Both the position numbers and the translations under genes were made by a program. A stretch of DNA of 64,000 nt from Ariolimax columbianus (lineage: Eukaryota > Mollusca > Gastropoda > Stylommatophora > Arionidae): assembly GCA_036924085.1 (NCBI GenBank), contig JAVGWX010000014.1, positions 40,543,556 through 40,607,555 on the forward strand, in the 5' to 3' direction. The notes under the pieces were generated by a model. That model saw nothing but the letters and a program-made list of their open reading frames with translations, was not told the origin of the DNA and did not search any database. How positions within the stretch are numbered: position 1 is the stretch's first letter; each line of letters opens with the position of its first letter. Shown piece after piece: positions 34,416 through 46,138 of this stretch.

Positions 34416-34662
34416 GTAACACTGATTCATCATGATATACCACAGCTTCATCATCGAGAGTATCATCATCAAGTGTTCAACCTCGAGCTTCACTCTCCCA
34501 TTGCAGCACTCTCTGCAATCCCTGCCAAGGATATGTCGATCTGTCTTGCATCGCCAGTGTTTGCCCATGGAACCTAAACATGTATATCATCTTCACAATG
34601 GGTGAGCCCTTTGTACAAAAAAGAAACAATGCCATTCCTTCATTGTGAATTTGTTTCAGCTT

Positions 34663-34900
34663 TTTTTCGTTCGCATTATTTCTTTATTGCACAAGGCGGT
34701 GTTCGTTGCACTACAGTTTTTATTTTGCGCCTGTCAGCCCAATGCATCCGACTTCGGCATTCATTTTATGTAAGGGTCTGCTTCCTTCTGGATTTTCTAA
34801 GGGTTTGCTTCTCCGGGGTAACGGCCGGTGATGTGATTGAGATCGAACCTAACACCTTTGAGTTGTGAGCCGTGTCACTTAACCACTAGCCCACGCCGTT
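34663..34900 (-). mobile_element. Family A SINE
   Basis: Full-length minus copy. Beyond its head the sequence TATGTTTCAGCCTTTGACAT follows, which also follows the copy ending at 56588. Confidence 0.88.
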
Positions 34901-35284
34901 CCTATGTTTCAGCCTTTGACATTATGGCCTAAACAGGGTGAGGATATTGATCAATCAAAATCTTTTCAGCTTCAATGGAGCAATATTGACCTACGTATTT
35001 TGAAACGTTTATGGCTTACAGTTTTTACAATATGCTGTAACCACGCACATCTCAACCCATTCTTAGTCGCCTCTTTCAGCATGTCTGGCAGGTTACGTTG
35101 TTCTTATTCTTTGCTCCTTTTTTGGACTCCAAAAACACTTCGTGTGAGGTAACAACGATAAATGGCTCCTATAGTTCACTTTCTTAGTTGCTCCTCTTCT
35201 ACCATGAGGTGTAGATATTTGCCAGAGAGAAGAACATGCTGTTCTATCCACCGTCTTTCTCTTGGCCTCTTTCCCTCGGTCACT

Positions 35285-35620
35285 TAGGAATTGTCGTATA
35301 TTGTTTTCCTAACGAATTTGGTAGGTCCAGGGGGTCTGCGTCCTTTACTTTTTTCCTCACATAACTACCTTGGTATCCGATCTTCTTCCATTCTACAGAC
35401 ATGGCCAAACCACTGTAGTTGGGACTGCTCCACTCGCGTCTGCAAGGGGTTGGGCTTTGAAATTGTTACGTATTCCCTGCTTATGGGTCTTGTCTCTTTT
35501 CGTCACCTGGACCCCATTTCTTAGGTACCTCATTTAAGATGTTTGTAGTTGCCTTTTATTGGACTGTGATCATTGCCCAGGACTCACATCCGTATGTCAG
35601 GACAGGCACATAGGTCGAAG
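35285..35620 (-). mobile_element. LINE C-terminal fragment
   Basis: The minus strand reads VLTYGCESWAMIT, then after shifts WFGHVCRMEEDRIP and PPGPTKFV. This is the YGCESW-to-GH..RM block of a LINE ORF2, different in sequence from the element at 35735. Confidence 0.7.
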
Positions 35621-35734
35621 ATAATAATGTGGTTTACCAACAATACTCTGAAGTAAATTACGATACTACTATTGGCTGGATTATTTCTTAAACTTCCATA
35701 GTCAGACTCCTCATCTTCCCCATCCCTCCTCATA

Positions 35735-36350
35735 ATTCGTCATGTCGGTACAGTCAAGTCATTCCGTAACCAGTGAGGTCGTTGGGGCACACATGAAGAC
35801 ATCCTCACAACATCAGGCCACCCTTCTCTGTCAGCGGCCGCTGCTTGTGCCTCTTCTGATAGGAGATTGGTCTATTCTTTTATGTTGTCCTCCCACCTGG
35901 TTTTGGGATGGCCTCTTCGTCGTCTGCCTTGCACCTTTCCCTGAAGGATCGTATTTGCAAGACCATTTGATCTCGATATGTACCGTACCAAGCGAGTTGC
36001 CTTCTTTTTACAGTTGCCAAGAGGTCTTCGAAAGGACCTATTGCTGTTGTAATTCTATCTCGTATTTCCTCATTTGTAATTTGATCTTTGTACATGCCGT
36101 TTAAAAGTCTTCGGAAACATCTTATCTCCAAGGCCTGTATCCTTCGCTGAAGGTCAGCTGTAACTGTCCATGTCTCACAAGCATAGAGGAATATTGACAG
36201 GATCAATAATCTGATTTTTGTGCATAGTGCTAACCGTTTATCTTGCCAGATTTTGTTAAGCCGTGCAAGCGCCGCTATTATCTGTGCTATTCTGGCCAAC
36301 ATCTCACATATTGATCCTTCATCATTGACAATCGAAACCATTTATTTATA
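35735..36350 (-). mobile_element. RTE-like LINE 3' end, open over 153 codons
   Basis: Minus-strand open frame 36341-35880: LARIAQIIAALARLNKIWQD, LLILSIFLYACETWTVTADL, RRIQALEIRCFRRLLNGMYK and FEDLLATVKRRQLAWYG. Clearly the same family as 41418-44560, with ~90% similar DNA by eye in the shared part. 5' truncated, so not autonomous. Confidence 0.85.
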
Positions 36351-36399
36351 ACGGTCAACAACTTCGAGTTCCTGGCCATTAGTGTGTGTTCGAATTACA

Positions 36400-38200
36400 C
36401 ACGTATATATACAATTAACAAATATATGTGAGTGTATATGTATCATGCAAATATGTACGAATGTGAGTTTATATGCTCCATACAACATATATACGTGTTT
36501 ATATGCCTCTTACAACAAAACGTGAATTTATATGTCCCATACAACATACATCTGAGTTTCTATGTCCCATACAATATATGCGAGAAGTGTGGCACATGTC
36601 TTTGTATGTTATTATGAAATGAGAATATTGCGTATAAAACTTTGATAATAATATATTATAAAAACTGTATAACCCATAGTGTTAATTAAAACACATCAAT
36701 AATTCATAATTTTGCAGCACCCTTGGCCACAGTTGAAAAACAGTGTCTTTGAAGCGTTATTGTGCTTAATGCTTAATCTAAGCCTTTTTTTTTTAGAGGT
36801 ATGGGTGAAAAGTTTCCTTTCTCGCCGCCTTGCTTCCCTAACTGTAAGGCAGGTACCAATTTAAAGCTTGGTAGATTTGAGCATGTCGAGACTGGGAATT
36901 GAACCCGGTGTTATTGCTGTGAGAGACGTGAGCTCGAACGGTCCATATGTTCATAAATTATTTTGTTTGTTATTTCCCAAATGCGTTTTGTTTTTTAATC
37001 GAACTGAGACAAAAGTCAACTCTAATCGATCAACTGGTTTTTGTTCCTCTTTCCTCAACTTTTCTGGAGACAGGGGCAGGGGGTAATTGATTGTACGTGC
37101 TTATCCGGCATTTAACATACATAAACATAACATTTATCTCGATTCAGATTAGTTTAAAGGTACATACTAGTTATGAATATAATGTTTTGCGGATTGTTGT
37201 TTGGCAGATACCCATACCGATGACTCATGGGACTCACCAAAAAGCTATTCATTCTTCTATAGACTTTAATAATAACGTACTACTTAATGTAGTAACGTAA
37301 GTACGGGTGTCAGAAGTAGACTCAGGACTGCATTATCATCATGATTACATACCTGTTTTGTTGTTACTAGTAATACTAGTACACTATAATTGTTCAGGGC
37401 AGAGAGACGTAACTTATGAAACTACAAGTAACAAGCATGCTAAACAAACTATAATAATCTATTTATTTAGACACACAAATAGTTACATCTTGGATATTAA
37501 TTATTTAAATTAGATAGACTATAATATATAATACTGGATAATAGTCTATGAATGGGATAATTCTGACCAAGACTCCTCCCACGCAAATACTATTAAAATA
37601 TTCCAGTGTCAGAATGTATAACTCGATTAAATGAAAAGTTTCTGGTGGTTTACTCATAAATTACACAGGATAGAGAGACTAAGAGAAACAAAACTACAAT
37701 CGTCCTTGGTCCTTAGCCATCGTAATTTATTTATGCAATCATTGAATCAACTAACTGGTTATATATGAGAACTTCTGCTCAGGGCAGACAGTTCATTTCC
37801 TCTATCCTATAGTCTAACTGTGTCGTATTGTCTGTAACTGGACAATGAAAAGTTCTTTTGTTCTCAGGGTAGTAGTCACATTTTGTTTATACCCATACAA
37901 TCTTTGCGGTCCGTCTAATCTCAATCTTCTCTTACAATTTATCTCTCATCTGGATTTGGAACACAGACATAGATAATGAGATATACTATACCTGTAGGGT
38001 GGAAAATGAAAGGTATTGCCAATTTTAGGATTTCTAAATCGTATCGTATGTATTTTGGGATTTCTTATTGAAAAGGAAAGAATATGACCACTGCATGCAT
38101 ATCATAAAAGATCGCTAAACAGGATTGTTCATGGAATTTGCATCCTCATCAGATACAGTAAAGTACTAAAGAAAAGAAGCCACCACTACAAGAATATTCT
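36400..38200. other. AT-rich unassigned intergenic sequence
   Basis: Several short near-repeats of CATACAACATATA type at 36430-36590; a family D-like tRNA head remnant at 36880-36945 (GGGAATTGAACCCGG). No exon recognised. This is the least repeat-rich stretch and lies upstream of NPEPL1. Confidence 0.45.
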
Positions 38201-38214
38201 TTTAACTCAAAGCT

Positions 38215-38440
38215 GGGGGGTAGAAGATGCAGCAGTGAATGTGCTGACCAAGACCCTATTCTGCCTCCAAATGGTGACTCTAGAAACAGACTGCAACCTG
38301 GCTAAGAGATTAGGGATCAAAGAGGGAAGGCAAACCCAGCCCAAACATGCAGTGTAGAAATCGGAAGTGTTGGGCCGAATGGTGTAGAAAACTCAGCCTT
38401 GCTGTAAATTATGACACAAATGTCTTTTTCAGGACTAACA
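38215..38440 (+). mobile_element. Family B2 SINE copy
   Basis: CTGACCAAGACCCTATTCTG, CAACCTGGCTAAGAGATTAG, GGAAGTGTTGGGCCGAATGG. It carries both the module shared with family C and the module shared with family A. Confidence 0.65.
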
Positions 38441-38922
38441 TCGAAAAACATATTTTACATTGGAGTTGAAGATTTTAATTTTTGTGTTTCCCCAATGCAA
38501 TGAAAGCTTTTCTTGCCATTTGTATTCATATTTCCATATTATTATCTGTATCTCCTACTTTGTCTAATCATGCCAGCTTTTATTTATTTGAAATCCTCAA
38601 CATAATAATACAATATTAATCGAATTAAAGCGAATGGGTAAGCTCATCTCAACTCCGTTACTGGATATGGCAATATTTTGAGCCCTAAGTCTTCTTAGAT
38701 CCTTGATCGGTGACTGACAAAGCAGTCAGGGACCATCACGGGGGTGTCTTTAAGGACAACAACAAACTCCCGCCACAGCATCTGGTCTGCAGCCATCTTT
38801 CATTAGTGGTCCCAGCTCTGATTCATAATTTCCTTTTCAGTTTCCATAGTTGTTTGCCAAGTTGTCATAGGTTGGACTACACTAATTCTTGTATTTTTGT
38901 TATGTTTTGACACAGGAGCAAA

Positions 38923-39066
38923 ATGGCTGCCTTGATATATTCAGGATCCCTTGAGTTGTCGGATCCATTTGACAGTGCTGTCCTTATCATTGGTCAACTG
39001 AAACATCTTGCCAAGCTGAAGTTTGAGGAGGTTCGATGCAAGTTTGGGGAAAAAGTAGATGCTGAA
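38923..39066 (+). CDS. NPEPL1: Probable aminopeptidase NPEPL1, exon 1 (coding start)
   Basis: First coding exon of a gene similar to NPEPL1, an M17 (leucyl aminopeptidase) family metallopeptidase that removes N-terminal residues from peptides. It is a cytosolic/nuclear protein of about 520 residues in vertebrates. The ATG lies in a good context (GCAAAATGGC) and gives MAALIYSGSLELSDPFDSAV, then LIIGQLKHLAKLKFEEVRCK; the IGQLxHL block aligns with the start of the family. The exon ends GAA/GTAAGG in phase 0 after 48 codons. Just upstream a CACAG could be the acceptor of a 5' UTR intron. Seven coding exons are visible, ending at 63719; the catalytic domain continues past the window. Confidence 0.88.
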
Positions 39067-39119
39067 GTAAGGGATTATCAAATAAAAGTATCAGTTTAAT
39101 ACTACCCTCGGTACTTACT

Positions 39120-39370
39120 TGATTACTGGTATTTCAATCAGGCAAGGTAGCCAAAAGTCGCTTGAATCTGTTCTTGTCCTTCACCCTAGAGTATCATCAT
39201 AATCCAAAGGCATGGTACAGTTCATCTCGTTGACGGGTGGCCATGCGGGCGCTTGTAGTTGAATGGCCACCAGAAAGACACTCTCCTCGTCCATCTATCA
39301 GTCAGGCAGACCACATGGCCGGCTCATCTGTACTTTCGCATTGACGCAGAATCTACGACATCTCAGAACT
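39120..39370 (-). mobile_element. LINE C-terminal fragment in NPEPL1 intron 1
   Basis: The minus strand reads RPCGLPD and then TRRVSFWWPFNYKRPHGHPS, similar to the plus-strand fragment at 32540-32640 (TRMVTFWWSYNYNSPLDHQ). Confidence 0.6.
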
Positions 39371-39479
39371 CTGTTTGATCGCATATGTTGGTATTTCAGA
39401 TGTGGTCTCACAGAGATATTTATAATTAAAAAAATACTCAGTATATACCTCATTAATACCTCAGTAATTTCATAAATTT

Positions 39480-40394
39480 GTTAGCTTTCTCACTCCACAT
39501 AAAGAATCGTACCACAACTGTAGAATGCTCCCTTTCAGGAAGCCTGCGTCCGAACTCTTGTAGTGACAGTTGTAATAACATTGGTTTTAAATGATAAGTT
39601 GCTATCAAGATATGTGAAATTTCAAATGAGGAGGCTGCTGCCAGTTTGCACCTATAAGCGAATTTGTCTATTAACGATTAATTTGCCTTGCTTTATCAGC
39701 CTATACCTATTATTCAGTAATTATGTATTAGGATATGAAATATATATTGTAATTAAATGTAGGTAATTTATTATAATTTTTCATAATTAATCACAATTAT
39801 GGAGTCACTACCAATAATAAGTAAAAAGTGGTATAAATTATAGAACATTCAATGTTATTCTCTGGAATATACTTAATGAAATTACTTTGTTTTTTACCCT
39901 ATCGAGTTTTGAAAATTGTCTTATAGCTGGATGTAAACAACATTTTCCTATATTGTGTGAGCTAAGTGAAGAAATACAAGTAATTTTTAGTTGTATAGAG
40001 AAAAACAAGAATGACCGATCTAAATCGATTAATCGACTGAAAAGTCGATACCGATTAATTGGTAGAATGTTAGATATTACCGATTATCTTCTGATTAATC
40101 AGTGCAACGCTTGTTACTACCTATATATATGAATGATTTCACATTATGAGGTTACCGAAATTTTGTAGGATTCTGTCTCCTAACACAATCTGATTGTTGT
40201 TAGTTACATTTGTTCTCATTATAATTTTGATTTATTCTCTTTGTATTCTTAGTCCTAATTTCTGTGATCTCTTATAAAAATATAATTATTTAATTTTTGC
40301 ATCTGATTGCGATTATAAGACAGAAAAGCCAAGTTGTCAGCAATGTCCAAATCACCCAGGTTGTTTTGTCAAATGTCATTTTTGCTGTTTGATG
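39480..40394. other. Unassigned AT-rich intron
   Basis: Part of NPEPL1 intron 1. No repeat family assigned; the ATCGATTAATCG-like phrases at 40020-40100 look like a local low-complexity stretch. Confidence 0.4.
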
Positions 40395-40550
40395 ATGTTG
40401 CCTCCTATCCAGTCAATAGCCAGCAGAATGAGAAATGGTACGAGACATCCATGTATAACACCCGTTCTTTTCTCAAAGGGCTCTGAAAACTGACCGTTGT
40501 ATAGAACTCTACATTTCTTATCTTCATAGTTGATAGTCGACCTGTACTTC
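40395..40550 (-). mobile_element. LINE RT fragment
   Basis: The minus strand reads, across two frames, CRVLYNGQFSEPFEKRTGVI then HGCLVPFLILLAIDWI, the F..K.GVRQGC.LSP.LFLL.IDW core of an RT domain. Confidence 0.7.
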
Positions 40551-41021
40551 TACAGGGGCAGATGCTCCTTTGCAGTTCCCAGCTGTGATAAGAGCTGGAA
40601 TTAGCTGCAAGGAGAATTTCCTGCTTAGCGGACTAGGCTTATTACTTCACTGCATTTGTGACAAGTACCGCAGAATGTGGTTTACCGATGTGCGAGTCCA
40701 TCTTAATAACCCAAACACTGGAGCAAAGTAGACCAGCAGCCTGTTAAGTACCATCTATGCTGCTCTTAATAAACCACGTAACATCGCCAGTGTTATGCCC
40801 TGTCACACAGTTAGTTGTCTCTTATGACAAGCTCTCTGTAGGGCAGTGGTGCTATTCTTATAATTATGTTATTGAAATTCAGGGGCACGACATAGAGCTA
40901 ATAAACTTCCAGGGTGATTTTCTGCTTAAACTGTCAGGTGCTTTTTACATAGTACTTTTGCTGATTCCTGTGGATAGATTGACCTTTCTAAGGGATGAAA
41001 TGGGGAGGAAGACTAATGTCT

Positions 41022-41355
41022 GGTCAGGCAAAATATACTGATCAGACATGTTAGTCAGGGACAGGCAAAAGATACTGACCAAGACCCTCACCTCGGCTTC
41101 CTAGTAGCCCTCACTGGAAACGGGTTGTTTTCATGGCAGCCTGACTAACGAGGTGAGAGATCGACGTGATCCCCGTAGTAGTGAGTGACACGCAAATGAA
41201 GTCAAGCATAGCACAACCGCCTGGAGGACTCCGGTCCACCTTCATCAGCACGGGATGTGAGGAAGCTACCGCAACCCGCCACTTAATGTCGTTTTCAGGG
41301 CACACAAAAGAGTACCCTGCTCATTGTGGCATTCGCAAACAACAACAACACGGAT
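41022..41355 (+). mobile_element. Family C SINE, near complete
   Basis: ACTGACCAAGACCCTCACCT, GTTTTCATGGCAGCCTGACT, GATCGACGTGATCCCCGTAG, CCACTTAATGTCGTTTTCAG, and a tail ending CAAACAACAACAACAC. Best reference for family C with 55290. Confidence 0.85.
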
Positions 41356-41417
41356 TGTTTGGGACATATAACTCGTAGGAAAAATAACTGGTTTACCGAA
41401 AACGGCGCAGCTATCCC

Positions 41418-44400
41418 GAACATCAGGTCAGGTCATCCCGTAACCGGTGAGGTCGTTGGGGCACACATGAAGACATCCTCACAACTCCACGCCACCCCTC
41501 TCTGTCAGATGTCACTGCCTGTGACTCTTCTGGTCGGAGACTGGTCCATTCTTTTATGTTGTCCTCCCATCTCTTTTTGGGACGGTCTCTTCGTCGTCTG
41601 CCATGCACCTTTCCGTGGAGGATTGTGTTTGCAAGACCATTTGATCTCGATATGTGACCATACCAAGTGAGTTTCCTTCTTTTGACAGTTGCCAAGAGGT
41701 CTTCGAAAGGCCCTATTGCTGTTGTAATTCTATCTCGTATTCCCTTATTTGTAACTCGATCTTTGTACGTGACGTTTAAAAGTTATCGGAAACATCTCAT
41801 CTCCAAGGCCTGTATCCTTCGTTGAAGGCCAGCTGTAACTGTCCATGTCTCACACGCATAGAGGAATATTGACAGGATCAATAATCTGATTTTTGTGCAT
41901 AGTGCTAACCGTTTATCTTGCCAGATTTTGTTTAGCCGTGCAAGCGCCGCTATTGTCTGTGCTTTTCTGGCCAACACCTCACATTTTTATCCTTCATCAC
42001 TGACAATCGACCCAAGATATTTAAAAAGGTTAACCACTTTGAGTTCCTGACCGTTAGCTTTTATCCTGCTGTTGAAGCCAGTGGCATTGTTGGTCATTAA
42101 TTTTGTCTTTCTAGCGTTAATCTCCATACCATAGTCAAGAGCTGTTTCATCGAGTTTTCTGACCTATTCCTGGAGTTCTGCTTCTGAACCCGCCAACCCG
42201 TCAATATCATTTGTAAAACGAACGTTGGTAATCGTTCGGCCCCCTATCTTGACAGTACCAACGTGACCTCCAAGTGACTCACTCATAATTCCTTCAAGGA
42301 ATATATTGAAAAGAGTTGGAGAGAGTGTACACCCCTGTCTCATACCAACTGATGTGCGAAACCAGTCCCCTCGCCCCCCATTCACAAGAACTGCGCTAGA
42401 CGCCTTGTCATACAGGTGTTCAAGGACCGTTATAATATTTCCGTTGATATTATACATCCTCATGGTTGCCCAAAACGCTTTATGCCATACCCTATAAAAC
42501 GCCTTCTTAAAATCCACAAACACACGATACAGTGTTTGCTGCTGTTCTCGATATTTCTTTCGCTTAGCAGCATTAAATTAAATATCTGTTCTGTAGTGCT
42601 TCTTCCCTGTCTGAACCCTGCTTGCTCCTCGGCAATAATGTTCTCTGCTTGGGGTTTCAATCGGTCGAGGATTAATCTAAGCATGACCTTCTAGGGTGGC
42701 TGATGAGGCTTATTGTTCTGTAATTTTGGCACAGCTTTAGGTTTCCAGACTTATGTAGCGGTATAACTATTGATTTCGTCCATAAGTCCGACCAGTTTCC
42801 TGTCGCCCATATTTTGTTGCAGATGTGTGTCAGGTCTTCCACCACTACCTCTCCACCAGCTTGTAAGAGCTCTGCTGGTATATTGTCCACGCCGGCCGCC
42901 TTCCCTCTTCTCAATGTCTTTACCGCTGCAATTACCTCTTCCTTCGTTATCAGTTGGTTATCCTCTATATTTGTTGGTGTTGGGGGGATTGTTTTCTCAG
43001 GTTCGTTTCTCCCTTCATAGTTATATAGCACGGAACAGTACTCTGTCCATCGGGCCAGTACGCCATTTTCCTCAATAAAGCACTTGCCGCTTTTATCATG
43101 GATCATAAGGTTCCTGTTTTGTCTTGGTGTTACCAGTTCTTTGACCACCTTGTATGCTCCTTTAGCATCATTTCCTCTCTTCGATGTTTGTGCTTTGCTC
43201 ACATATCCACGCTTCTTTCGCCTCTCTCATCTTTTGTTGTATGGCTTTCTTGACCTCTTTATAACTGCCGACCTCCTCCGGTGGGTGATTGTGTTTTTTC
43301 AGTGACCTTCTTTTATCACAAAGGTCTAGAATGTCTTTGGTCACCCATGGCTTCTTTTTTAATTGGTGGCATCCCAGGATCGCTGTTGCAGTATCTATGA
43401 GAGCTGCGTTAAGAGACTCTGTAACTGTATCTGTATCCAGTCCCTCTCTGAGAGCCAACAGTGGCGCAAATCTCCCTCCCACCCTTGCTTGGAACACTTC
43501 TGTGATTTTTGGGTCCATTAGTTTGTCCAGATCAAACTTTAGCCTGGTTACATCCTTCTTTGCGACTCCCTTCAATCGCAGACGCATGGTCATCATAACC
43601 AGATCGTGGTCGCTTCCTATATCAGCTCCGGGGAAACTTCTCGTTTTGTCGGTGTTGATGCTCGATCGGAACCTCCTCTGGACCAGTAGATAGTCAATCT
43701 GGCTCTGAACTTCCTTGCTTGGGTTATGCCATGTCCAGCGTCTCGACAGCTTGTTTAACCCAAACGTATTTGCCACCAACAGCTGGTTGCATCTTGCAAA
43801 TTCTAGGAGTCTGAGGCCCCGGTCATTGGTTTCTTTATTTCCGTATGGGCCACATGTTTCCCTCCAGTCGTGGACTGCATCTTCTCCAATTTTTGCATTC
43901 CAATCACCCTGGACTACCAATATGTCTTTTTTTGGCGTTTCGTGTATCAGACTTTGAAGTTGATCATAGAATGCCTCTATTTCACAATCTTCATAGTCTG
44001 CAGTGGGTGCGTAGCACTGTATTATGGTAATATTATACGGTGCTGCCTTTAGCCGTAAGATGATAAAACGGCTAGATATTGGGCGGCAACCCAATATGCA
44101 TCTGGCTGTGTCTTTATGCACCAGTATCCCCACTCCGTGTAAATGTTTGTCCTCCCTGCCACTGAAGTAGAACTTGTGGCCCTCCTCCGTGGTAAACTCT
44201 CCAAAGCTTTTCCATCGAGCCTCTCATATACCAAGGGCGTTCCACCGGTAGTTTTCCATCTCGTGCGTTAGCTCATTGATTTTGCCACATAGGTTCAGTG
44301 TTCTAACATTTCACGTACCTACTGTGAGCTTGTCTTTCTTCAGTTTGATGGTTCCACCAGTAGCACACTTATCGCCTCCGACCTGGTGTGGGACGACAGG

Positions 44401-44560
44401 CGCGGTCATTGTTAACCCGGGCTGCGACCGAGCCGGTATGTTTGATTGTGGTTGTGTCCTCATGTGTGAATCTTGGCGGAATCCATCTCCTCTCCAAGCC
44501 GGTGCATGAAATCCAGAACATGCTGAATGAAAAGTTTGTTCTGACTATCAAAGTGATCCC
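41418..44560 (-). mobile_element. RTE-like LINE, nearly complete but broken
   Basis: About 3.1 kb on the minus strand. The 5' part (44560-44230) carries NVRTLNLCGKINELTHEME in shifted frames. The endonuclease is open at 44133-43168 (VVQGDWNAKIG, SQIDYLLVQRRFR, IGSDHDLVMM). Linker and RT N-terminus are at 43202-42672 (GKAAGVDNIPAELLQ, WSDLWTKSIVIPLHK). RT motifs at 42684-42164 include EEQAGFRQGRSTTEQI, FVDFKKAFYRVWH and SVGMRQGCTLSPTLFNIF. The YADD box reads RFTNDIDGL, so the first catalytic Asp is lost. The C-terminus is at 41977-41423 (LYACETWTVTAGLQRRIQAL, RWEDNIKEW). Frame breaks make it inactive. It lies antisense in NPEPL1 intron 1. Confidence 0.92.
43168..44133 (-). CDS. LINE ORF2 endonuclease and linker (open part)
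   Basis: 321-codon open stretch of the LINE above. AP-endonuclease-like domain with GDWNAKIG (Asp and Asn of the active site) near residue 80 and SDHDLVM near residue 175, followed by a helical linker rich in Lys and Glu. The Met used is internal; the true N-terminus lies in another frame upstream. Acts in target-primed reverse transcription when intact. Confidence 0.75.
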   Translation of the reverse strand: MGILVHKDTARCILGCRPISSRFIILRLKAAPYNITIIQCYAPTADYEDCEIEAFYDQLQSLIHETPKKDILVVQGDWNAKIGEDAVHDWRETCGPYGNKETNDRGLRLLEFARCNQLLVANTFGLNKLSRRWTWHNPSKEVQSQIDYLLVQRRFRSSINTDKTRSFPGADIGSDHDLVMMTMRLRLKGVAKKDVTRLKFDLDKLMDPKITEVFQARVGGRFAPLLALREGLDTDTVTESLNAALIDTATAILGCHQLKKKPWVTKDILDLCDKRRSLKKHNHPPEEVGSYKEVKKAIQQKMREAKEAWICEQSTNIEERK

Positions 44561-44845
44561 TCCTCACCATCCAGAAGGACTGCACTCAACAACATACTAG
44601 CTACATGACATAGTGGTAGAGATTAAAAAGTATCCTTATTCCAACGGCTCGAGGTGGTTTTATTTTACTCTGAAGGCGGTCTAAGCTCCTCCGTCCCGTC
44701 ACACAAAGTCCACTAACCTGATATAAAGTCCACACTTTGTTCAACTATTATTTTTCACTTCTTTGTGTAGCCATCTAGTCTGCACAGGATCTTTTTTGTC
44801 AAAATTCCTGTCTGTTAGCTGAGAGCAAAGACTAATTAGAGTCAG

Positions 44846-45000
44846 ATTAAACACACTGATCAAGACCCCCACCTCACAGCAGTCTGACCAACGAGGTGGG
44901 GATCGACACTGTGATGCCTATAGGGGTAAGCTTACTTAGAAGACTCATTAAAGCTAGGAGTACCTAGGCCCACCTTCTTCAGTGCGCTTTGGGATATAAG
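44846..45000 (+). mobile_element. Family C SINE, partial and diverged
   Basis: CACTGATCAAGACCCCCACC, CAGCAGTCTGACCAACGAGG and GGGGATCGACACTGTGATG keep the module order of family C; the tail is missing. Confidence 0.6.
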
Positions 45001-45264
45001 ATGAGCCACTGTAACTTACTTTCAAAGAAGTGAAATTAATTCACCACGAGTAGCTTCTAACCATATCAACTATAATTTTCTGATATTTCTCTTTTATTCA
45101 TCAGCAATATAAATTTCCAGCAATTTGAGAGAAAAAACAACAGCAATAAAATACATTTTTGTTGTTGCCGCAGCCTTAGTTTGAAATTATATTTGCAGTG
45201 AGATACAAATATACATCATCATAATATCTGTATACAAAATATTGAAAACTTTTGAAAATTTCAG

Positions 45265-45447
45265 ACCTTCGCTACATGCATAAACAGTCTCCATCCATCA
45301 CCAACTGATCAATGTTCATTGTGGCTGAATGGAGCCACAGTTGCTGCCCTTCCTTTCAAGTGTAGCCGTCACAACACTCCTTCAAGATGCCACTCATTGA
45401 CAAAGTTGGTTAAAAGTTGTCTAGCTGGAGGTCAGGAGTATGTTGTG
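45265..45447 (+). CDS. NPEPL1: NPEPL1 exon 2
   Basis: Acceptor TTTCAG, donor GTG/GTCAGT; 183 nt, phase 0 on both sides. Encodes TFATCINSLHPSPTDQC, then LWLNGATVAALPFKCSRHN, matching the PTD.C.LY.NYATVAALP.RVSRHN segment of the vertebrate protein. There is no ATG at its start because it is internal. It lies between two LINE-rich blocks in a 6.2-kb plus 6.1-kb intron pair. Confidence 0.9.
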
Positions 45448-45699
45448 GTCAGTATATTATATAAATATTTGTTGGAAAATAGAAATCATAAAGTACAGCG
45501 AATGGAAACTCTATGCAGAACAATGCAACATGAGGTAACGACCGTCCATAAACGACGTCCACAAAATTCTGGAATTTTTTTAACCCTCCCCATGTCCACC
45601 TGCCACTTTAATTCCAAGTAACCTTTCTTTCCTGTGCCTTGGTTAGCTATATATATATCGTAGACGATGATGGCATAATTAATTTTGCTAGCGCTATTT

Positions 45700-45915
45700 T
45701 CAGTAAGGATTAACTGCGCTACTTTTTATCCTCACTCTCTCGTCTCGAGCCGCCGGACCCCAGTGGCAAGTCAAGGACAAGATGACTAGGGGGCGACTAC
45801 GAGATGCAGGGGACTCCGCATCAAGCACCCGTGAAAAAGACGGCGGAGTCCAGAGTCGAACCCACGCCACCTGATCAAGAGGCCGGCGGCTTAACCACTT
45901 CGCCACGGAATCCCC
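45700..45915 (-). mobile_element. tRNA-derived SINE, another family
   Basis: On the minus strand from 45915: GGGGATTCCGTGGCGAAGTG (A box) and GGTTCGACTCTGG (B box), then a body unlike family A (CGGGTGCTTGATGCGGAGTC). It abuts the TA microsatellite. Confidence 0.75.
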
Positions 45916-45917
45916 AA

Positions 45918-45967
<50 letters not shown>

Positions 45968-46138
45968 ATATATATATATATATTATATATGTATATATAT
46001 ATATATATATATTATATATGTATATATATATATTATATATGTATATATATATATATATATTAATATATATATTATATATGTGTATATATATATATGTATA
46101 TATATATATGTATATTATATATGTGTATATATATATGT
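45916..46138. repeat. (TA)n / TATATG microsatellite, left of LINE
   Basis: Alternating TA and TATATG runs. Gives meaningless Tyr-Ile ORFs on both strands. Confidence 0.95.
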
